This document shows, piece after piece, positions 15,815 through 22,298 of a stretch of 33,098 nucleotides of DNA. This DNA comes from Streptomyces sp. Ru73. Lineage in GTDB: Bacteria > Actinomycetota > Actinomycetes > Streptomycetales > Streptomycetaceae. Location: contig NZ_PQSQ01000088.1 in the NCBI RefSeq assembly GCF_002920575.1, positions 1 to 33,098 on the forward strand, given 5' to 3'. The first letter of the stretch is position 1. Every line of letters begins with the position of its first letter. The notes beneath the pieces are model-generated. The model saw only the letters and a list, made by a program, of their open reading frames with translations. It was not told the origin of the DNA and made no database searches. The translations under genes were made by a program, and so were the position numbers.

Positions 15815-16612
15815 ATGGGCACAGAACCGGAGAAGGACTGGCGGACCTGGCGCGAGCTGCGCGAACGGACCGTCTCGGAGCCGTACGGACCGCTGGCGCT
15901 GACCGGCACGCACTGGCTCGCCGACCACCCCGAAGGCCGCCTGGAGGACGTTCCCGGCCACTGGGCCGAGGACGGCGACGCGGTACGGCTGACCGCCGCC
16001 GCGGCGGACGGGCTGACGCTGGACGGCGCGCCGCTCACCGGCGAGGCACGGCTGGCACCGGACGCCGGACCCGAGGCGTCCCGCGTCGCGCACGGCGACC
16101 GGCGGCTGGTCGTCCTGCGGCGCGAGGGCCAGTGGGCGGTCCGCGTCTTCGACCCGCACTCCGCTGCGCTGCGCGCCTTCACCGGGATCGACGCGTTCCC
16201 GTACGACGAGCGGTGGCGGTTGACCGGCCGGTTCCGGCCGTACGGGGAGGACCGCACGGTCCGGGTGCCGAACGCCGACGGCCGCGAGCGGGGCCTCGGC
16301 CTCGCCGGCGAGCTGGCCTTCACGGTCGACGGCACCGAGCACACCCTGCAGGCCGCGGTGGAAGCGGACGGCTCGCTGTGGGCGGTGCTCGCCGACGCCA
16401 CCAGCGGAAGCGAAAGCTACCGCTTCCGCTTCCTGCGGCCGCCCGCGCCCGCCGCCGACGGCACCGTCATCGTCGACCTCAACCGCACCCTGCTCCCGCC
16501 GTGCGCCTTCGCGGACCACTTCATCTGCCCCTTCCCGCCGCCGGGCAACACCCTCCCGTTCGCCCTGCGCGCCGGAGAACGGCAGCTCAGCACGGGTGAC
16601 CGGGCGGAGTAG
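15815..16612 (+). CDS. DUF1684-family protein of unknown function
   Basis: A 265-residue soluble protein. ATG at 15815 is preferred because AAAGG lies ten bases upstream; a GTG at 15797 overlapping the previous stop would add six residues. The family signature is clear: TGTHWLADHPEGRLEDVPGH near the N-terminus, FTGIDAFPYDERWRLTGRF in the middle, and DLNRTLLPPCAFADHFICPF with PPPGNTLPFAL at the C-terminus. That last block has conserved Asp, Asn, Cys and a PP-x-N pattern that could form an active or metal site, but no function is known to me. No signal peptide. It is the last gene of the operon, followed by a terminator. Co-translation with LLM enzymes suggests it acts on their product. Confidence 0.82.
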   Translation: MGTEPEKDWRTWRELRERTVSEPYGPLALTGTHWLADHPEGRLEDVPGHWAEDGDAVRLTAAAADGLTLDGAPLTGEARLAPDAGPEASRVAHGDRRLVVLRREGQWAVRVFDPHSAALRAFTGIDAFPYDERWRLTGRFRPYGEDRTVRVPNADGRERGLGLAGELAFTVDGTEHTLQAAVEADGSLWAVLADATSGSESYRFRFLRPPAPAADGTVIVDLNRTLLPPCAFADHFICPFPPPGNTLPFALRAGERQLSTGDRAE

Positions 16613-16678
16613 CAGCCCGCGGGGAACCGCCGCGCACCGCCGCACGTCGAAGATCCGACCGAGGGGACCGGTACCACC

Positions 16679-16710
16679 GCCCCGGCAGCCGAAATCCCCG
16701 CTGCCGGGGC
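16679..16710 (+). terminator. Terminator of the plus-strand transporter/monooxygenase operon
   Basis: GCCCCGGCAGC (16679-16689) and GCTGCCGGGGC (16700-16710) form a perfect 11-bp stem with a 10-nt loop, 67 bases after the DUF1684 stop. No U-tract. The remaining 166 bp up to the protease start (16877) must hold its promoter, but no clear box pair was found. Confidence 0.75.
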
Positions 16711-16876
16711 CCTGTGGCATGCCCCGGTCCGGAAACAGACCCTTGCGCGGCGCGCCCGGACACTCCAGACTCCCGTCCAGCGCTTGTCAGGGGCACGCGG
16801 AAAACGGAACCCGTGCTGCCTGGCTGCGCCTCACGGGCCGCCTACAGGCGACCCCCGATTCCCCTCGGAGGAAGAA

Positions 16877-17776
16877 GTGAGGAACGAGCGCATCACCCCC
16901 CGCAGCGGCGTCGCCAGACGCACCCGGCTGATCGCCGTGGCGTCCGGTCTCCTCGTCGCAGGAGCCGTGGCCATCCCCAGCGCCGCCAGCGCCGACGTGC
17001 GTCCGGCCAGTACGTTCAGCGCGACCCAGCTGTCCGCCGCGAGCGACTCGGTACGCGCAGCGGACGTCGCGGGCACGGCCTGGCGGGTCGACAAGGCGAC
17101 GAACACCCTCGTCGTCACCGTCGACAAGACGGTCTCCCAGGCCGAGATCGCGAAGATCAAGAAGGCGGCCGGCGTCAACGCCGGTGCCCTCAGCATCGAG
17201 CGCACCGCGGGCAAGTTCCAGAAGTACATATCCGGCGGCGACGCGATCTACGCGCCGAGCTGGCGCTGCTCGCTGGGCTTCAACGTCCGCAGCGGCTCCA
17301 CCTACTACGCCCTGACCGCCGGCCACTGCACCGACGGCAACCCGCCGTGGACCACCGGCAGCGGCGCGTCGATCGGCCCGACCGCCGGCTCCAGCTTCCC
17401 CGGCAACGACTACGGCATCATCAAGTACACCGGCTCGGTGTCGCACGAGGGCACCGTCGGCAGCCAGGACATCACCAGCGCCGGTACCCCGACCGTCGGC
17501 CAGACCGTCACCCGCCGCGGCTCCACCACCGGCATCCACAGCGGCCGCGTCACCGCCCTGAACGCGACCGTCAACTACGGCGGCGGCGACATCGTCTCCG
17601 GCCTGATCCAGACCACGGTCTGCGCCGAGCCCGGCGACAGCGGCGGCCCGCTGTACGCCGGCACCAAGGCGCTGGGCCTGACCTCCGGGGGCAGCGGCGA
17701 CTGCACCTCCGGCGGCACCACGTTCTTCCAGCCCGTCACGGAGGCGCTGAGCGCCTACGGCGTGAGCGTGTACTGA
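16877..17776 (+). CDS. sprB: Streptogrisin B-type secreted serine protease precursor
   Basis: A 299-residue prepro-protease, the same length as the S. griseus SGPB precursor as I recall it. GTG at 16877 has GGAGG at 16867-16871. A Sec signal peptide should be cut after ASA near residue 39. An alpha-lytic-type propeptide follows to about residue 117. The mature enzyme begins at ISGGDAIY. The chymotrypsin-fold triad is His150 (TAGHC), Asp178 (GNDYG) and Ser255 (EPGDSGGPL). Four cysteines fit two disulfides. The C-terminus FFQPVTEALSAYGVSVY matches SGPB. It would be autocatalytically matured outside the cell, cutting after large hydrophobic residues, and used for protein scavenging during development. 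It is monocistronic with a strong terminator. Confidence 0.93.
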   Translation: MRNERITPRSGVARRTRLIAVASGLLVAGAVAIPSAASADVRPASTFSATQLSAASDSVRAADVAGTAWRVDKATNTLVVTVDKTVSQAEIAKIKKAAGVNAGALSIERTAGKFQKYISGGDAIYAPSWRCSLGFNVRSGSTYYALTAGHCTDGNPPWTTGSGASIGPTAGSSFPGNDYGIIKYTGSVSHEGTVGSQDITSAGTPTVGQTVTRRGSTTGIHSGRVTALNATVNYGGGDIVSGLIQTTVCAEPGDSGGPLYAGTKALGLTSGGSGDCTSGGTTFFQPVTEALSAYGVSVY

Positions 17777-17879
17777 GCCTGAGTACGACCGGGCACTTCC
17801 CTTTGGCCGGATGAGTGTTCTCGGCCCCGGGCCCGTACTGAGGAATACTGCGCCACTGGACTGCAGCCAGCAGCAGTAA

Positions 17880-17909
17880 GGCCCCCGCTCGCCGCGGCGA
17901 GCGGGGGCC
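17880..17909 (+). terminator. Terminator after the streptogrisin B-type gene
   Basis: GGCCCCCGCTCGCC (17880-17893) and GGCGAGCGGGGGCC (17896-17909) are perfectly complementary over 14 bp; the innermost pairs must open to make a loop. A T-rich run (TTGGTTTT, 17911-17918) follows, making this the most classical intrinsic terminator in the window. Confidence 0.88.
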
Positions 17910-17936
17910 CTTGGTTTTCCCCCGCCGTCCCGGCAC

Positions 17937-17965
17937 TCGACCGTTCCGGCAACCGGGCATACGGT
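17937..17965 (+). promoter_or_regulatory. Candidate promoter of the slipin gene
   Basis: TCGACC (17937-17942, one mismatch to TTGACC) and TACGGT (17960-17965) are 17 bp apart and end 49 bp before the ATG at 18014. Downstream of the preceding terminator, so it would drive the slipin gene alone. Confidence 0.4.
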
Positions 17966-18013
17966 GTAACTACGTGCGACTCGGACGGCTGGCAGCCTTG
18001 CTAGGGGGCCGTG

Positions 18014-19069
18014 ATGGTCGAGGAACTCGTGACGACCGGGGTGGCGCTGGCCTCTGCCGGGGCCGTGTACGCGGCGGCCGCCGCCCGCGTCATCAAACAG
18101 TACGAACGCGGCGTGGTGCTGCGGCTCGGGCGGCTCACCTCCCCGGTCCGCGGGCCCGGCTTCACGATGATCATCCCGTTCGTCGACCGGATGCGCCGGG
18201 TCAACATGCAGATCGTCACGATGCCCGTGCCGGCCCAGGAGGGCATCACCCACGACAACGTCACGGTCCGGGTGGACGCGGTGGTCTACTTCAAGGTCGT
18301 GGACGCCGCCGACGCGGTCGTCCAGGTCGAGGACTACCGCTTCGCCGTCTCCCAGGTCGCCCAGACCTCGCTGCGCTCCATCATCGGCAAGAGCGACCTG
18401 GACGACCTGCTCTCCAACCGGGAGAAGCTCAACCAGGGCCTCGAAGTCATGATCGACAGCCCGGCGCTGGGCTGGGGCGTCCAGATCGACCGCGTGGAGA
18501 TCAAGGACGTGTCGCTGCCGGAGACCATGAAGCGGTCGATGGCCCGGCAGGCCGAGGCGGCCCGTGACCGGCGGGCGCGCGTGATCAACGCCGACGCGGA
18601 GCTGCAGGCGTCCAAGAAGCTGGCCGAGGCGGCCCAGCAGATGTCCGACCAGCCGGCCGCGCTGCAACTGCGCCTCCTCCAGACCGTGGTGGCCGTCGCC
18701 GCCGAGAAGAACTCCACCCTCGTCCTGCCCTTCCCCGTCGAGCTGCTGCGCTTCCTGGAGCGTTCGGGCCTCCAGGCCCAGGCGCAGACGGAGGCGTACG
18801 AGCGGGTGAGCGGGGGCGGCACCCGCGGCGAGGCGCGCCGCGAGGACGCGGCCCGTACGGAGCTGCGCCGCGAGGACGCGGAGGGCGCGGGCGGCGAGGC
18901 GGCGGGGGATGCGGCCCGCGCGGCGGTGCGCCGCGAAGAGGTGCCGCTGGACGCGGCGGAGGACCTGCCGGGCATCGAGCTGCCGGGCGTCGAGGTGCCC
19001 GGGCTGGAGATCCCCGGCGTGGAGGTGCCCGAGGCCGAGGGGAAGCCCCGGGGCGACAGCGCGACGTGA
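18014..19069 (+). CDS. Slipin / SPFH-domain (prohibitin homology) membrane protein with repetitive tail
   Basis: A 351-residue protein. Starts GTG 18011 and ATG 18014 are adjacent; AGGGGG at 18003-18008 suits the ATG. A short N-terminal membrane segment (about residues 5-24) leads into the SPFH core: IKQYERGVVLRLGRL, PGFTMIIPFVDRM, GITHDNVTVRVDAVVYFKV and a coiled region LPETMKRSMARQAEAARDRR, which identify the slipin branch. Slipins oligomerise at the membrane inner face and organise microdomains or regulate membrane proteases, often together with an NfeD partner, absent here. The C-terminal 90 residues are unusual: Arg/Glu/Asp/Ala-rich repeats (RREDAA, RREDAE, RREEVP) and then a PG-[IVL]-E-[LVI] pentad repeated four times. 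It lies between two secreted protease genes. Confidence 0.9.
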   Translation: MVEELVTTGVALASAGAVYAAAAARVIKQYERGVVLRLGRLTSPVRGPGFTMIIPFVDRMRRVNMQIVTMPVPAQEGITHDNVTVRVDAVVYFKVVDAADAVVQVEDYRFAVSQVAQTSLRSIIGKSDLDDLLSNREKLNQGLEVMIDSPALGWGVQIDRVEIKDVSLPETMKRSMARQAEAARDRRARVINADAELQASKKLAEAAQQMSDQPAALQLRLLQTVVAVAAEKNSTLVLPFPVELLRFLERSGLQAQAQTEAYERVSGGGTRGEARREDAARTELRREDAEGAGGEAAGDAARAAVRREEVPLDAAEDLPGIELPGVEVPGLEIPGVEVPEAEGKPRGDSAT

Positions 19070-19508
19070 GGCGCGGGGCGCCGGCTGAGCGGAAGCGGAC
19101 CGTCTGTTTCCGGACAGGTCCAGTCCTCACCCTGCGCTGAACGCCGCTCGCTCAGCGTGGGACTCGCATACCGGAAAGGGGAGGGACATGCGCGGATATC
19201 GGTGTGCAGGACTCGTGGACGACCGGTGAATCGTCGTACGCAAGACCGGAACTCGGTCTTGTGCGCGCCCTCGGGGGGTGGGAATACTCGGCGACGCGCA
19301 TTGGCATGGACGCGACTGCCGGTCCGGACGCGGATCCCGGTGGTGGGCAGCGCATGCGGGCCGCGCGCCCGTACGGCACCCGGCCGTACGGCGGGTGCGA
19401 TGACCGTCCGCGACGGATGGCCCGTTCACGTCCGTGTCCTGATCTCCACCCCTCAGGGCCCGCACTTCCCCCACCCGGCGGGCCCTTCCCCCCACGGGAG
19501 GTTTTGAC
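19070..19508 (+). promoter_or_regulatory. Long upstream region of the second protease with candidate promoter and inverted repeats
   Basis: These 439 bases hold no convincing gene. CAAGACC (19241-19247) and GGTCTTG (19255-19261) form an inverted repeat whose right arm overlaps a possible -35, TTGTGC (19259-19264), with AATACT (19283-19288) 18 bp later. Two CCGTACGG palindromes sit at 19369-19376 and 19384-19391. The promoter would give a 5' leader of more than 200 nt. Confidence 0.3.
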
Positions 19509-20576
19509 TTGAAGCACCGCCGCATACCCAAGCGACGTGCCGCCCTGGCCGGTGCGGGAGCCCTCGCCCTGGCCGCCAGCGCCACCTTCGCGCTCAGTGC
19601 CAATGCCAGCCCGGCCCCCACGGCCAAGCTGCTCTCGCTGACGCCGGCCGCCGCCGGCAAGCTCGCCGCGCAGCTCACCGACGGCACCGCCGGTTCCTAC
19701 TACGACGCCAAGGCCAAGAAGCTCGTCGTCAACGTGGTGGACGAGGCCGCGGCCGACACCGTACGGGCCAAGGGCGCCGAACCCAGAATCGTCCAGCACA
19801 CCCTCGCCCAGCTGAACGGCGCCCGGCAGACCCTGAAGTCCAAGGCCACCATCCCCGGCACCTCCTGGGGCATCGACCCCAGGAGCAACAAGATCGTCGT
19901 CACGGCCGACCGCACCGTCAAGGGCGCGAAGCTGGCGAAGCTCACCAAGGTCGTCGACAGCCTCGGCAGCAAGGCGCAGCTCACCCGCAGCAAGGGGGAG
20001 TTCAAGCCCTTCATCGCCGGCGGCGACGCCATCTGGGGCAGCGGCTCGCGCTGCTCCCTCGGCTTCAACGTCGTCAAGGACGGCCAGCCGTACTTCCTGA
20101 CCGCCGGCCACTGCGGCAACGCGGTCAAGAGCTGGTCGGACTCCCAGGGCGGCGGCGAGATCGCCACCACCGAGGAGTCCAGCTTCCCCGGCAACGACTA
20201 CGCCCTGGTGAAGTACACGGCCGACACCGACCACCCCAGCGCGGTCGACCTCTACAACGGCAGCACGCAGGAGATCAGCGGCGCGGCCGAGGCCACCGTC
20301 GGTGAGAAGGTGCAGCGCAGCGGCTCCACCACCCAGGTCCACGACGGCACCGTCAAGGCCCTGAACGCCAGCGTCAACTACCAGGAAGGCACCGTCGAGG
20401 GCCTGATCCAGACCGACGTGTGCGCCGAGCCCGGCGACAGCGGCGGCGCGCTGTTCGACGGCGACAAGGCCATCGGCCTGACCTCGGGCGGCAGCGGCGA
20501 CTGCTCCTCGGGCGGCGAGACCTTCTTCCAGCCGGTCACCGAGGCCCTGCAGGCCTACGGCGCACAGATCGGCTGA
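19509..20576 (+). CDS. Streptogrisin-like secreted serine protease precursor (long propeptide)
   Basis: A 355-residue prepro-protease. It uses a TTG start at 19509, supported by GGGAGG at 19496-19501 and by the signal sequence MKHRRIPKRRAALAG, hydrophobic core and an ANA cut site near residue 33. The propeptide (about 34-168) is longer than in the neighbour at 16877, as in SGPD- or SAM-P20-type enzymes. The mature part begins at FIAGGDAIW. The triad is His201 (TAGHC), Asp230 (GNDYA) and Ser311 (EPGDSGGAL). Four Cys are placed as in streptogrisins. DSGGAL instead of DSGGPL and an acidic surface loop (TADTDHPSAVD) set it apart from the SGPB-like copy. It probably has a different specificity. 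It is a separate transcription unit with its own terminator. Confidence 0.9.
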   Translation: MKHRRIPKRRAALAGAGALALAASATFALSANASPAPTAKLLSLTPAAAGKLAAQLTDGTAGSYYDAKAKKLVVNVVDEAAADTVRAKGAEPRIVQHTLAQLNGARQTLKSKATIPGTSWGIDPRSNKIVVTADRTVKGAKLAKLTKVVDSLGSKAQLTRSKGEFKPFIAGGDAIWGSGSRCSLGFNVVKDGQPYFLTAGHCGNAVKSWSDSQGGGEIATTEESSFPGNDYALVKYTADTDHPSAVDLYNGSTQEISGAAEATVGEKVQRSGSTTQVHDGTVKALNASVNYQEGTVEGLIQTDVCAEPGDSGGALFDGDKAIGLTSGGSGDCSSGGETFFQPVTEALQAYGAQIG

Positions 20577-20599
20577 CGCCCCGCACCCGTCCCGGCCCC

Positions 20600-20642
20600 C
20601 GGCCCGGCCCCCGTACGCGGCATGCGTACGGGGGCCGGGCCG
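20600..20642. terminator. Very strong hairpin terminator between the second protease and the phosphoesterase
   Basis: A 19-bp perfect stem: left arm 20600-20618 (begins CGGCCCGG, ends GTACGC), loop GGCAT (20619-20623), right arm 20624-20642. It lies between convergent genes (stops at 20576 and 20725) and can act in both directions. Confidence 0.88.
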
Positions 20643-20724
20643 CGTCGTGCGCCGTGCCGCGCAGCGCTGGGCCGCGCCGCGCGCACGGTCGCGGCCGTTC
20701 ACCGGCGCCCCGCCGCGGCCGTCC

Positions 20725-21489
20725 TCAGCGCCCGTCCAGCGGGCCGAACGCGGCCAGTGCCTCCTCCGCGGAGTAGGTCTTCCGCACGTACTCGTCCGCC
20801 CACGCGGCCGCCTCCGGGAAGCCGGACTCGGCCGCGATCCGGGCACAGGCCGCCTCCCGGTCGTACACCGTGCGCCGCAACGCGACCGCGCCGCCGCCCG
20901 GACCCAGCAGCGCCCAGTGCGCACCGTCCCGCCCGTACGGCATGCCGACGCTGCCCGGGTTCACCACCAGCCGCCCGTGCGCGACGCGGACGAACGGCAT
21001 GTGGGTGTGGCCGCACACCACCGTCCGTACCTCCTCCGGCACCCCGGCCAGCACCTCGGCGAAACGCTCCTGCCGGGAGTCGGCGAGCACCACCTCGGCG
21101 TCGTCGCGCGGGGTGGCGTGGCAGAAGAGGACGGGCCCGAGACCCGGCACGTCCAGCGTCACGGCCGCCGGGAGCGCGACGAGCTCCGCGACGTCGGCGG
21201 GGGCGAGCTGCCGGGCGGCCCAGGGCGTGACCGCGTCGGGGGCCGGCGCCTCCGGATCGTGGTGGCACGCGAGCAGTTCGCGTTCGCCGTTGCCGCGGAG
21301 CCATACGGCCCGGTCGCCGAGGCCGCGCAGCAGCGCGAGGGTCTGCTCGGGGAGCGGCCCGGAGAGAAGGTCGCCGGTGAGGACGACGGTACGCGCGGCC
21401 CGCACGTCGGGCTCGGCGAGCACGGCCTCCAGCGCGGGGGCGACTCCGTGGACATCGGACAGGACGGCTACCGCGGCGGTGTCGGTCAT
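20725..21489 (-). CDS. Calcineurin-like metallophosphoesterase (YfcE/MJ0936-type)
   Basis: A 254-residue cytosolic enzyme with all the dimetal motifs: D12-x-H14 (LSDVHG), G-D40 (VVLTGD), G-N67 (LRGNGERE, with E in place of the usual H/D partner), a His in LFCHATP and CGHTHMPF near residue 165. VNPGSVGMP follows, which is typical of the YfcE/MJ0936 subgroup. Members hydrolyse phosphodiesters or nucleotides in vitro; the physiological substrate is unknown. ATG at 21489 has no clear Shine-Dalgarno sequence. It is a single gene, convergent with the protease and divergent from the repeat lipoprotein. Confidence 0.88.
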   Translation of the reverse strand: MTDTAAVAVLSDVHGVAPALEAVLAEPDVRAARTVVLTGDLLSGPLPEQTLALLRGLGDRAVWLRGNGERELLACHHDPEAPAPDAVTPWAARQLAPADVAELVALPAAVTLDVPGLGPVLFCHATPRDDAEVVLADSRQERFAEVLAGVPEEVRTVVCGHTHMPFVRVAHGRLVVNPGSVGMPYGRDGAHWALLGPGGGAVALRRTVYDREAACARIAAESGFPEAAAWADEYVRKTYSAEEALAAFGPLDGR

Positions 21490-21558
21490 GGGGCGAGCGT
21501 GGCAGCGGCGGGGCGGCGCGGAAGGCGATTCGGCTCTCGGCTGACGCGCGGCGTTGGC

Positions 21559-21608
21559 GAGGCCGGCCGGCGTGCCGCGTTGGGAGGCCGGCCGGCGTGC
21601 CGCGTTAG
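21559..21608. repeat. Two tandem 25-bp repeats upstream of the lipoprotein gene
   Basis: A 25-bp unit beginning GAGGCCGGCCGGCGTGCCGC occurs at 21559-21583 and 21584-21608 with one difference, then decays (CGAGGCGTTAG). It lies in the 237-bp gap between two divergent genes. No function visible. Confidence 0.7.
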
Positions 21609-21726
21609 CGAGGCGTTAGCCGTACGGCGGCGGATCATCAGCGGCGGCCGGGAGTCTTGTGTTCACCGGCCCGGGAGACCGCACCGGGACCGCCGGACCA
21701 CCACCACGAGAGAATCGGGGGAGATC

Positions 21727-22247
21727 GTGTCGCACCGTACCGTTCTGCGCCATGCCCGCAATGCCGCCGCCGCCATGGTGATCGCCGTCGCCGCGTTCGG
21801 GCTCACGGCCTGTGACGCCTCCGGTACCGACACGCCGTCGTCGGCCGGCAGTTCGTCCGCCGCCGCCTCGCAGTCCCCCGGCGCCACGGCCGGGACCGGC
21901 CAGAGCAAGGCCGGCCAGAGCAGTGCCGGGCAGGGCGGTACCGACCAGGGCTCCGCCCACGGCACCCCCGCCGCCACCCCGAAGAAGCCGGGCGAGCGCT
22001 GCACGGACCAGATCAATTACGCGGGGGACCCCGGTCCAACGCCGAGATCAACAGCATCGGCGCGGAGACCGGCCACTGCCCGGCGCCCCAGAAGGGCGGC
22101 GAGCCGACCGGCACGCCGGCGGGCACCCCCAAGAAGCCCGGCGTGAGCTGCACGAACCAGATCAACTACGCGGACGACTCCCGGTCCAACGCCGAGATCA
22201 ACAGCATCGGCGAGGAGACCGGCTACTGCCCGCCCGTCCAGAAGTGA
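21727..22247 (+). pseudogene. Repeat-containing lipoprotein, frameshifted
   Basis: The GTG at 21727 (GGGGGAG close upstream) opens a lipoprotein: MSHRTVLRHARNAAA, hydrophobic core, GLTAC with lipid Cys near residue 27. A long Ser/Gly/Gln/Thr-rich linker follows (repeated GQSKAGQSSAGQ-like steps). Then two copies of a roughly 48-residue repeat should follow: KKPGxxCTxQINYAxD, RSNAEINSIGxETGxCP. The frame breaks in the first copy near 22029-22032, where GACCCCGG stands for GACTCCCGG of copy 2. The original frame then reads Arg/Pro-rich sequence to 22146. Adding one base restores an open frame to TGA 22245-22247, giving 173 residues. Either a real lesion or a sequencing error in a C run. Function unknown; the two Cys per repeat suggest small disulfide-held surface modules. 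Confidence 0.75.
21976..22244 (+). repeat. Direct repeats encoding the Cys-containing module of the lipoprotein
   Basis: Copy 1 is 21976-22094 (119 bp) and copy 2 is 22125-22244 (120 bp). They are highly similar, sharing for example CGGTCCAACGCCGAGATCAA, and differ in length by the single base that breaks the frame. A 30-bp spacer encodes GGEPTGTPAG. Confidence 0.85.
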
Positions 22248-22251
22248 GCCC

Positions 22252-22281
22252 GCGCCGTCCCGGCCCGCTCCGGGACGGCGC
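22252..22281. terminator. Bidirectional terminator between the lipoprotein and TetR genes
   Basis: GCGCCGTCCCGG (22252-22263) and CCGGGACGGCGC (22270-22281) form a perfect 12-bp stem with loop CCCGCT, between convergent stops at 22247 and 22299. Confidence 0.85.
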
Positions 22282-22298
22282 ACACGCGCATCACACCT

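Noticed and set aside
19188..19229. 13-codon ORF with strong Shine-Dalgarno sequence upstream of the second protease
   Set aside because: Too short to judge, no recognisable leader-peptide pattern and nearly 280 bases from the protease; kept only as part of the upstream-region note.
21559..21608. Tandem 25-bp repeats considered as a CRISPR remnant
   Set aside because: The units abut with no spacers and no cas genes are near.
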